Shown: positions 24,453 through 31,577 of the stretch, one piece after another
Layout of the letters: each line of letters starts with the position of its first letter
How positions within the stretch are numbered: the first letter of the stretch is position 1
Assembly: GCF_000718775.1 (NCBI RefSeq)
Contig: NZ_JOCB01000098.1
Coordinates: 1-31,577 of the forward strand
DNA length: 31,577 nt
Direction of reading: 5' to 3'
DNA from: Streptomyces sp. NRRL S-31
GTDB taxonomy: Bacteria; Actinomycetota; Actinomycetes; Streptomycetales; Streptomycetaceae
Translations under genes and position numbers: made by a program
Notes under the pieces: generated by a model
The model's input: only the letters and a program-made list of their open reading frames with translations
Databases searched by the model: none
What the model was told of the DNA's origin: nothing

Positions 24453-27400
24453 AGGAGACCGACGGGATGCCGGGCACGTCGTACCGGGCGGAGCTGACGG
24501 CCGCCCTGCGGGCCGTACGAGAGGCACGGGTCAGGCTGGAGGAGTTGCAGGAGGACCGGCACGAACCGATCGCCGTGGTGGGGATGGGCTGCCGTTTCCC
24601 GGGCGGTGCGACCTCGCCCGCGCGGTTCTGGGACCTGCTGTGCGACGGCACCGACACGGTGACCCCGGTGCCCGCGGAGCGGTGGGGCGGACGCGGAAGC
24701 CCGGCGGACTCTCCCGGGCCGCCGGCATTCGGGTCGTTCATCGAGGAAGTGGACGCCTTCGACGCCCGGTTCTTCGGCATCGCGCCCGCCGAGGCCGCGC
24801 GGATGGACCCGCAGCAACGGCTCTTCCTCGAGGTGGCCTGGGAGGCCCTGGAGGACGCCGGCCGGACCCGGCAGGACCTGCGCGGGGCCGAGGTCGGCGT
24901 GTTCGTGGGCGCCAACTCCAGCGAGTACTTCCACCTGCAACTGGCCGCGAGCGACGACGTCGACATGCACACGCTGCTGGGAGGGACCGGGTCGGCGATC
25001 GCCAACCGGCTGTCGTACGTCCTGGACCTGCGCGGACCCAGCATGGTCGTGGACTCGGCCTGCTCCTCCTCGCTGGTCGCCGTGCACCTCGCCTGCCGGA
25101 GCCTGCGGCAGCGGGAGTGCTCCGGCGCGGTGGCCGGCGGCGTACAGCTGCTGCTCTCGCCGACGGTGGCCCGCACCTACGCCGACGACGGGCTGCTGGC
25201 CTCCGACGGCCGCTGCAAGACGTTCGACGCGTCGGCCGACGGCTTCACCCGGGCGGAGGGCGTGGGCGCCGTCGTCCTCAGGCGGCTCTCGGACGCGCTG
25301 GCCGACGGGGACCGGATCTGGGCCGTGATCCGCGGCACCGCCGTGAACCAGGACGGGCGGACCAACGGCATGCTGGCGCCCAGCGGGCCGGCCCAGCAGG
25401 AGGTGGTCCGGCGGGCGCTGCGCGACGCCGGGCTCCCGCCCGGCCGGATCACCCTGGTGGAGGCCCACGGGACGGGCACCGCGCTCGGTGACCCCATCGA
25501 GGTCGAGGCGCTGACCGAGAGCTACGGGAAGGACGACGGCAGCGGCTTCGGCTGCGCACTGGGCTCCGCGAAGTCGAACATCGGCCACCTCGAACCCGCC
25601 GCGGGGATCGCCGGCCTGATCAAGGCGGCGCTGAGCATCCACCACCGGCGTGTGCCGCGGACCCTCCATGTGCGCGAGGTCAACCCGCGGATCGCCCTGG
25701 ACGGTACGCGGTTCGAGATCCCCGCAAAGACGCGGCCCTGGGACGTCCCCGACGACCACCGGAACGCCGCCGTGAGCGCCTTCGGCGCCGGCGGCACCAA
25801 CGCCCACGCGATCCTGGGCCCCGCCCCCGCGGACACCGCCCGCACGCCCGCACCCGGCGGCGCGTACGTGCTGCCGGTCTCGGCGGCGAGCGGCGAGAGC
25901 CTCCGGGCGATGGCCGCGGCCTACCGGGACCACCTCCGCTCCCCCCAGGGGGCGAGCACCCCGTTCGCCGACATCGTGCACACGGCGGCGGCGCGCCGCA
26001 CCCACCACGAGCACCGGCTCGCGGTCGTCGCGGCATCGCCCGCCGAGGCCGCCGACCGCATCGACGCATGGCTGGACGATCCGGCCGCGGCGGGCACCGC
26101 CTGGGCGCGTTCCTCCTCCCCCCTCGGGCGCAAGACGGTCTTCGTCTTCCCCGGCCAGGGCGGGCAGCGGCCCCGTATGGGCCGGGAACTCATGGGCAGC
26201 TGCCCGGTGTTCCGGGCCGCCGTCGAGGAGTGCGACGAGGCCCTGCGCCACCGGCTCGGGTACTCGGTGATCGACACGATCCACGCCATGGCGCGGGACG
26301 CGGCGCTGACCCGCACGGACCTCGTGCAACCGGCGCTCTTCGCCCTCTCGGTCGGGCTGGCGGCGAGGTGGCGGTCCTGGGGGGTCGAGCCGGACGCCAT
26401 CGTCGGGCACAGCATGGGCGAGGTGGCGGCGGCCCATGTGGCCGGGGCCCTCGGCCTGGAGGACGCCGCCCTCGTGGTCAGCACCCGCAGCCGGCTCCTG
26501 GAGGGACTGAGCGGCCGGGGCGCCATGCTCGTCGCCGGTCTCCCGGAGCACGAGGTGGAAGCCGTCCTGGCGCGGAGCGGGATCACGGAGGCGTCCGTGG
26601 CCGCCGCGAACGGGCCGGCCGCCACGATCGTGGCCGGAACCCCCGAAGGCGTACGGGAACTGGCGTCGCGCCTGACCGAGCGCAAGGTGTTCTGCAAGCC
26701 GCTCGCCGCGGAGGGCGCCTCGCACTGCCGCCTCGTCGAGGGCGTGCTGGACGAGATGACACGAGCGCTGTCGGGCCTCACACCCACCGCGACCCGGGTC
26801 CCCCTCTACTCGACCGTCACCGGGGAACCCGTCGCCGGGACCGACCTGGGCGCGGCCTACTGGGCGGCGAACGTCCGCAGGACCGTGCGCTTCCGGGACG
26901 CGGTGCGGGCGCTGGCCCGCGACGGTCACGGGATCTTCCTGGAGATGGGACCCCACCCCACCCTCACCTCATCGGTCCAGGACACCCTGGACGCCGACTC
27001 CGTCCCCGGCCTGGCCCTGCCCGTGATGCGGCGGGAAGAGCCCGAGGACAGGGCCGGACTCGAGGCCCTCGGAGCCCTGTACACCAGGAGCCTGCCGGTC
27101 GGCCTCGGACCCGGACCGGAGTGCGCCAGGGTGGTCTCCCTCCCCGTGTACCGGTGGGCGCACGAGCGCTTCTGGTTCCGGACGCGACGCCCGGCCGGCT
27201 CCGCCGGGCCCCCCGCACCGACCACGACGGGCACGGCGGCCGTACCCGCCGGCCCGGCCCCCGCGGCCGTACCCGCCGACCCGGCCCCCACGGCCGTACC
27301 CGCCGGCCCCGCGCCCACGGCCGTACCCGCCGGCTCCCGGTCCGGCACCGGGCCGGGTCCCGGTTCCGGTTCCGGTTCCGGTCCACGGTCCGCGTTCGCG

Positions 27401-27793
27401 CTGGTCCGCGAGGCCGTGGCGGACGTGCTCGGCTACCGGCCCGCGGAGGTCGATCCGGACGAGGGCTTCTTCCAGATGGGCATGGACTCGGCGATGGCCG
27501 TGCGGGTGGTCGCGCGCCTGCGGAAGGCGTGGGACCGGCCGATCTCCGCCGCTGTTCTGTTCGAGTGCCCGACCGTCCGCGCACTGGCCGAGGCCCTGGG
27601 ACAGGAGGCACAGGGGGACACCGCGCCGACGGCCGGGCCGGCCCCTGCGGCGGCACCCCCGCCTCCCACCGGCGGTGCGCCACTGCCCGGCCCCGGCGAC
27701 GATCCCCTGGGCCTGCTGGACGAGGACGTACTGCGGGACCTGCTGCTGAAGGAACTCGGCACCGCGTGTCAGCGGCCCGCCAAGGAGGCGTGA
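24449..27793 (+). CDS. Type I PKS 2: single module KS-AT-ACP
   Basis: This 1114-residue protein is one non-reducing extension module. An N-terminal docking helix (AALRAVREARVRLEELQ) is followed by a complete KS with Cys205 (VDSACSSSLVAVHLA), His340 and His380. The active AT has Ser655 in GHSMGEVAAAHVAG. Its specificity loop reads AEGASHC, which is neither HAFH (malonyl) nor YASH (methylmalonyl), so the extender unit is uncertain. A Pro/Gly-rich linker with 27-bp repeats precedes an ACP with Ser1014 in QMGMDSAMAV. A C-terminal helical tail (LLDEDVLRDLLLKELG) is the probable docking element for PKS3. With no KR, DH or ER the product keeps a beta-keto group, unless modified in trans. The start overlaps the PKS1 stop and has a GGAG site. 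Confidence 0.93.
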   Translation: MKETDGMPGTSYRAELTAALRAVREARVRLEELQEDRHEPIAVVGMGCRFPGGATSPARFWDLLCDGTDTVTPVPAERWGGRGSPADSPGPPAFGSFIEEVDAFDARFFGIAPAEAARMDPQQRLFLEVAWEALEDAGRTRQDLRGAEVGVFVGANSSEYFHLQLAASDDVDMHTLLGGTGSAIANRLSYVLDLRGPSMVVDSACSSSLVAVHLACRSLRQRECSGAVAGGVQLLLSPTVARTYADDGLLASDGRCKTFDASADGFTRAEGVGAVVLRRLSDALADGDRIWAVIRGTAVNQDGRTNGMLAPSGPAQQEVVRRALRDAGLPPGRITLVEAHGTGTALGDPIEVEALTESYGKDDGSGFGCALGSAKSNIGHLEPAAGIAGLIKAALSIHHRRVPRTLHVREVNPRIALDGTRFEIPAKTRPWDVPDDHRNAAVSAFGAGGTNAHAILGPAPADTARTPAPGGAYVLPVSAASGESLRAMAAAYRDHLRSPQGASTPFADIVHTAAARRTHHEHRLAVVAASPAEAADRIDAWLDDPAAAGTAWARSSSPLGRKTVFVFPGQGGQRPRMGRELMGSCPVFRAAVEECDEALRHRLGYSVIDTIHAMARDAALTRTDLVQPALFALSVGLAARWRSWGVEPDAIVGHSMGEVAAAHVAGALGLEDAALVVSTRSRLLEGLSGRGAMLVAGLPEHEVEAVLARSGITEASVAAANGPAATIVAGTPEGVRELASRLTERKVFCKPLAAEGASHCRLVEGVLDEMTRALSGLTPTATRVPLYSTVTGEPVAGTDLGAAYWAANVRRTVRFRDAVRALARDGHGIFLEMGPHPTLTSSVQDTLDADSVPGLALPVMRREEPEDRAGLEALGALYTRSLPVGLGPGPECARVVSLPVYRWAHERFWFRTRRPAGSAGPPAPTTTGTAAVPAGPAPAAVPADPAPTAVPAGPAPTAVPAGSRSGTGPGPGSGSGSGPRSAFALVREAVADVLGYRPAEVDPDEGFFQMGMDSAMAVRVVARLRKAWDRPISAAVLFECPTVRALAEALGQEAQGDTAPTAGPAPAAAPPPPTGGAPLPGPGDDPLGLLDEDVLRDLLLKELGTACQRPAKEA
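27239..27345. repeat. 27-bp in-frame repeats in the PKS2 AT-ACP linker
   Basis: Units beginning GCCGTACCCGCCGG or a close variant at 27239, 27266, 27293 and 27320 encode AVPAGPAPx. A short GGTTCC triplet array follows near 27362. The result is a flexible Ala/Pro spacer before the ACP. Confidence 0.75.
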
Positions 27794-27798
27794 CGACC

Positions 27799-30700
27799 AT
27801 GACCGACCGACCCGTCCCGGACAGCCGGGCCGCACTCGCCGCCGCCCTCCGGGAGATCTGGCGGCTGAAGAGCCAACTCGCCGCCCGCCCGCCGCGCACC
27901 CCGGAACCGGTCGCGATCGTGGGCCTGGGGTGCCGGTTCCCCGGCGGGTCCGACGACCCGCGGCGGTTCTGGGAGTTCCTGGACCGCGGCGGTGACGGCA
28001 TCACCGAGGTGCCAGCCTCCCGGTGGGACGCCGGCCGCTACGACGGCGGCCCGGAGCACGCCCCCGGCCGCACGGTGTCCCGCCGGGGCGGTTTCCTCAC
28101 CTCGGTGGACGGTTTCGACGCCCGGTTCTTCGGGGTCTCGCCCCGTGAGGCGGCCTTCATGGACCCGCAGACCCGGCTGCTGCTGGAGGTGTCCTGGGAG
28201 GCCCTCGAACACGCCGGCATCGACCCGGGGGGCCTGCGGGGGTCGGCCACCGGCGTGTTCGCCGGGATCACGAACCACGACTACTCCGAGCAGCAACTGC
28301 GTCTTGGCGTCGAGGAACTGGAGGCGTACTCACTCGGCAGCCGGGCGGGCACGTTCGGCGCGGGCCGGCTCTCCTACTGGCTGGGGCTGCACGGGCCGAG
28401 TCTGTCCCTGGACACGGCCTGTTCCTCCTCGCTGGTCGCCGTGCACCTGGCCTGCCAGAGCCTGCGCTCGGGCGAGTCGGACCTCGCCCTGGCCGGCGGG
28501 TGCAACGTCCTGCTGAACCCCGCCTGGTCGGTGGTGCTCTCACAGGCCCGGGCGCTGTCCCCGCACGGCGTGTGCCGGACGTTCGACGCCGCGGCGGACG
28601 GGTACGTGCGCAGCGAGGGCTGCGGAATGGTGGTCCTCAAACTGCTGCGGGACGCCGAGCGCGACGGCGACCGGGTCCTCGCGGTGATCCGGGGATCGGC
28701 CGTCAACAACGACGGCCGCAGCAGCGGCGTGACCGTGCCCAACGCCCAGGCCCAGCGGGCCGTGGTGGCCGGGGCACTGCGGGACGCCGGAGTCGCGCCG
28801 GCCGACATCTCCTACGTGGAGGCGCACGGCACCGGGACACCGCTCGGTGACCCCATCGAGATGCGGGCCCTGCACACGGTGCTCTGCGGCGAGCGGACGT
28901 CCCCCCTCCGCGTCGGCTCGGTGAAGACCAACATCGGCCACGCCGAGGCGGCCGCCGGGATCGCAGGACTGATCAAGACCGTGCTGGCCCTGACGCACGA
29001 GCGCATCCCGCCCCACCTCCACCTCGACCGCCTCAACCCGGCGATCGGTCTCGAGGACGGCACGGTGGAGATCCCCACCGTCCCGACCCCCTGGCCGCGT
29101 TCGGCGGAGCGTCCGCGGCTGGCGGGCGTCAGCTCGTTCGGCGCGAGCGGCACCAACGCGCACCTGGTGGTGGGCGAGGCCCCGCCGCCCGCACCGCGCC
29201 CGGCCCCGGCCGCGCCGCGCCCGGCGCACCTGCTGGTGCTGTCCGCCCGGACCCCGTCGGCGTGTGTGGAACTGGCACACGGCTACCGCGCCGTCCTGGA
29301 GGCCGGCACACCCCTGGAGGACGTGTGCGCGACGGCCGCCGTGGGGCGCGCGCACCTGCCCCACCGCATGGCGCTCACCGCCGGTTCCGCGCGGGAGATG
29401 GCCACGCTGCTGGCGGACGCCGGGAACCCGCCCGGCGACGGGGCGTGGGGCGGCGCGGTCAGCACCGGACAGGTGCCGACCGGGAGCGAGCAGGAGGTGG
29501 TCTTCCTCTTCACGGGACAGGGCTCCCAGCGCCCCGGGATGGGACGGGAGCTCTACGCGTCCGAGACGGCGTTCCGTACCGCCCTGGACCGCTGCGACGA
29601 GGTGCTGCGCCCGTTGCTGGGGCGCCCGCTGCTCACCGTCCTGGATCCGGCACCCGAGGACGAGGAACTGATCCACGAGACCCGCTGGACCCAGCCGGTC
29701 CTGGTCGCCTTCGAGTGGGCCCTGGCGCAGCTGTGGCGCTCGTGGGGGATCGAGCCGGCCGCGGTGCTGGGCCACAGCGTCGGCGAGCTGACGGCGGCCT
29801 GCGTCGCCGGGGCGCTCGGCATTGAGGACGCCCTCTCGCTGGCCGCGACCCGCGGCCGGCTGATGCACGACCTGCCCCGGGGCGCGATGGCGTCCGTCTT
29901 CGCGCCGCTCCCGGTGGTCGAGGCGCTGATCCCGGACGGTCCGGCACGGGTGTCCGTGGCCGCCGTCAACGGTCCGGAGAGCGTCGTGGTGGCCGGCGCC
30001 CCCGACGCGGTGGACGCGCTGCTGGCGGCCCTGGCCGGCCAAGGGGTGCGCACGCTGCGGATGGGCTCGTCGCGGGCTTTCCACTCGCCGTCGGTGGACC
30101 CGGTGCTCGACGCCTTCGAGCAGGCCGCGGCCGACGTCCGCTTCGGCCGGCTGCGGATCCCGCTGGCGTCCAACGTCACCGGCGCCCTGCTGGAGGACGG
30201 CGGGTACACCGCCCGCTACCTCCGCGACCACGCGCGGCGTCCGGTCCAGTTCATGGCGGGAATGCGGACCCTCCTGGAGCGGGGCCACCGGCTGTTCCTG
30301 GAGGTCGGTCCGGCGCCCACCCTCGCCGGAATGGCCGGGCGCTTCGCGTCCGGCTTCGCGGGCGGCGAACCGGTGCGGTTCGTGCCCACCCTGCGACCGG
30401 CCCACGACGAGACCAGGACGGTGGCCGAGGGCCTGGGCGCACTGCACACCTGTGGCGTGCCGGTCGACTGGAAGCGCTTCCACGCCGACCGCCCGTGGCG
30501 GCCGGCCGAGCTCCCCACCTATCCCTTCCAGCGGGAGCGGCACTGGATCCGCGCGATCGAGCCCGGCCCGCCGGCCGCGCCGGAGCCGGTGCCCGGCCGG
30601 GCCTCCGCCCGGGGCGCCGGCACCGGCACGACGGACCTGCTGGGGCATCTGGTGCCCTCACCCCTGGCGACGGCACAGTTCGCCGCGCGCCTGGACCGCG

Positions 30701-31577
30701 ACACGCACCCCTGCGTCGAGGACTGCGTCATGGACGGCGTGCCGATCGTGAACTTCGGCGTGTACGTGGAGGCCGCGTTGGGTGCCGCGCGGGCACTCCA
30801 CGGGCCGGGCACCGTGATCCTGTCGGACTGCCTGGTGCGGCAGAGCCTGGTCCTGGAGGCGGGCCGGCCGCTCGATGTGCAGCTCACCGTGGATCACGCC
30901 GGTGAGCGACAGGGCACGTGGCGGTACTTCGCGCGGAACGACGCCGGGGAGACGGCGGACGCCTGGACGCCGCACGCCCAGGGAAGCCTGGCCGTCGTCC
31001 CCGCCGCGGACCAGCCCCGCCTCCCGGTGGACGCGTTGGCCGCGGGTCTGGCCGCGCCGCGGTCCGCCGAGGCCTTCTACCGGTGGCTGTGGCGCCGGCG
31101 GGTGTACCTCGGGCCGAGCGCCCGCTGGGTGGAGAGCGTCCGGGCGGGCGACGGGCAGGCGCTGGCGCGGATCCGCGCGCCGCACGACGGCGAGAGCGGC
31201 CGCTACCGGCTGCACCCGGGCATCACCGACTCCATGTTCCAGACCCTGTTCGTGTGCCTGCCGCCGGACGTGCCCGAGGACACCGCCTTCCTGCTGGTGG
31301 CCGTCGAGCGGCTGGTGTTCGCCGGCTCGACGCCCGATGCCGCCCTGTGGTGTCACGCGCGGGTACTGCCCGCCGCCGCCGGCGCGACCGTTCTCAGCGC
31401 CGAGGTGCGGCTGCTCGACGACGACGGCCGGGTGGTGGCCGCGGCGGAGGGCGTCAGCCTGAAGCGCGCCCGCAGGGAGACGGTGCTGCGCGCGGAGCCC
31501 GCCGGCCGGCCCGGCGTCACCCGACGGCCGCTCGGCCCGCAGGCGGACACCGCGGACGCACGGCCGGGGCCGTCGGC
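27799..31577 (+). CDS. Type I PKS 3: KS-AT-DH-like (partial, runs off right edge)
   Basis: About 1259 residues are visible. An N-terminal docking helix (ALREIWRLKSQLAA) leads to a full KS with Cys208 (LDTACSSSLVAVHLA), His343 and His381. The AT has Ser660 in GHSVGELTAAC, and its SSRAFHSP loop indicates malonyl-CoA. The post-AT motif LPTYPFQRERHWI is followed from about residue 955 by a dehydratase-like double-hotdog fold. In it, the HxxxGxxxxP motif reads CVMDGVPIVN: Cys976 replaces the catalytic His and Asn985 replaces the Pro. The second-half Asp is kept (Asp1144 in LHPGITDSMFQ). The frame continues past the window end, so KR and ACP domains may follow. The ATG lies five bases after the PKS2 stop, with a good AAGGAGG site. 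Confidence 0.92.
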   Translation, partial: MTDRPVPDSRAALAAALREIWRLKSQLAARPPRTPEPVAIVGLGCRFPGGSDDPRRFWEFLDRGGDGITEVPASRWDAGRYDGGPEHAPGRTVSRRGGFLTSVDGFDARFFGVSPREAAFMDPQTRLLLEVSWEALEHAGIDPGGLRGSATGVFAGITNHDYSEQQLRLGVEELEAYSLGSRAGTFGAGRLSYWLGLHGPSLSLDTACSSSLVAVHLACQSLRSGESDLALAGGCNVLLNPAWSVVLSQARALSPHGVCRTFDAAADGYVRSEGCGMVVLKLLRDAERDGDRVLAVIRGSAVNNDGRSSGVTVPNAQAQRAVVAGALRDAGVAPADISYVEAHGTGTPLGDPIEMRALHTVLCGERTSPLRVGSVKTNIGHAEAAAGIAGLIKTVLALTHERIPPHLHLDRLNPAIGLEDGTVEIPTVPTPWPRSAERPRLAGVSSFGASGTNAHLVVGEAPPPAPRPAPAAPRPAHLLVLSARTPSACVELAHGYRAVLEAGTPLEDVCATAAVGRAHLPHRMALTAGSAREMATLLADAGNPPGDGAWGGAVSTGQVPTGSEQEVVFLFTGQGSQRPGMGRELYASETAFRTALDRCDEVLRPLLGRPLLTVLDPAPEDEELIHETRWTQPVLVAFEWALAQLWRSWGIEPAAVLGHSVGELTAACVAGALGIEDALSLAATRGRLMHDLPRGAMASVFAPLPVVEALIPDGPARVSVAAVNGPESVVVAGAPDAVDALLAALAGQGVRTLRMGSSRAFHSPSVDPVLDAFEQAAADVRFGRLRIPLASNVTGALLEDGGYTARYLRDHARRPVQFMAGMRTLLERGHRLFLEVGPAPTLAGMAGRFASGFAGGEPVRFVPTLRPAHDETRTVAEGLGALHTCGVPVDWKRFHADRPWRPAELPTYPFQRERHWIRAIEPGPPAAPEPVPGRASARGAGTGTTDLLGHLVPSPLATAQFAARLDRDTHPCVEDCVMDGVPIVNFGVYVEAALGAARALHGPGTVILSDCLVRQSLVLEAGRPLDVQLTVDHAGERQGTWRYFARNDAGETADAWTPHAQGSLAVVPAADQPRLPVDALAAGLAAPRSAEAFYRWLWRRRVYLGPSARWVESVRAGDGQALARIRAPHDGESGRYRLHPGITDSMFQTLFVCLPPDVPEDTAFLLVAVERLVFAGSTPDAALWCHARVLPAAAGATVLSAEVRLLDDDGRVVAAAEGVSLKRARRETVLRAEPAGRPGVTRRPLGPQADTADARPGPS

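Noticed and set aside
24110..26956. Leftward open frame of over 900 codons opposite PKS2
   Set aside because: Antisense to conserved KS and AT domains; no ribosome site or known motif.
1..31577. tRNA, rRNA or riboswitch genes
   Set aside because: I looked for cloverleaf ends, rRNA-like blocks and known aptamer cores by eye and saw none; a covariance-model scan would be needed to exclude short RNAs.

Overview
The window looks like a chromosomal segment of a Streptomyces or close relative. Base composition is very GC-rich with strong third-position G/C, there are many GTG starts, and the families and promoter types (sigma-R-like GGAAT-N18-GTT boxes, an NhaA-DsbA fusion, class I CYP105/107-like P450s, giant modular PKS genes) are typical of that group.

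Left part (1-9425), redox/xenobiotic stress island. It holds the first codons of a WXG/polymorphic-toxin-like gene running off the left edge; an NhaA antiporter fused to a DsbA-like thioredoxin domain; a group A flavin monooxygenase convergent with a TetR regulator across a strong terminator; an RclA-like flavoprotein disulfide reductase divergent from an RclR-like AraC regulator that keeps both hypochlorite-sensing cysteines; an 82-codon unknown gene; and a thioredoxin reductase. Two regulatory themes tie them together. A nearly identical palindrome (TAATGACC-N4-GGTCATTA) lies before the monooxygenase and over the start point of the unknown gene. Sigma-R-type promoters precede trxB and nhaA-dsbA.

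Boundary (9426-9907). Relics of two different transposases, on opposite strands and both broken, mark the junction between the stress island and the biosynthetic cluster.

Right part (9908-31577), left arm of a modular type I polyketide cluster. A leftward operon encodes P450, P450 and an AsnB-type glutamine amidotransferase. Upstream of it is a third P450 reduced by internal deletion to its first and last codons. A rightward arm starts with a family 1 glycosyltransferase. After a promoter region with 26-bp tandem repeats come three PKS genes: PKS1 (KSQ-AT-ACP loading module, then KS-pseudoAT-pseudoAT-ACP), PKS2 (KS-AT-ACP), and PKS3 (KS-AT-DH-like, cut by the window end). PKS1/PKS2 overlap by ATGA and PKS2/PKS3 are 5 bp apart. 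No reductive domain occurs in the first two extension modules. The first has two consecutive acyltransferase domains without catalytic residues. The DH-like domain of PKS3 has Cys and Asn in place of the catalytic His and the motif Pro. I do not recognise the product. The visible enzymes suggest a glycosylated, oxidised polyketide, possibly carrying a carboxamide or amidated carboxylate.
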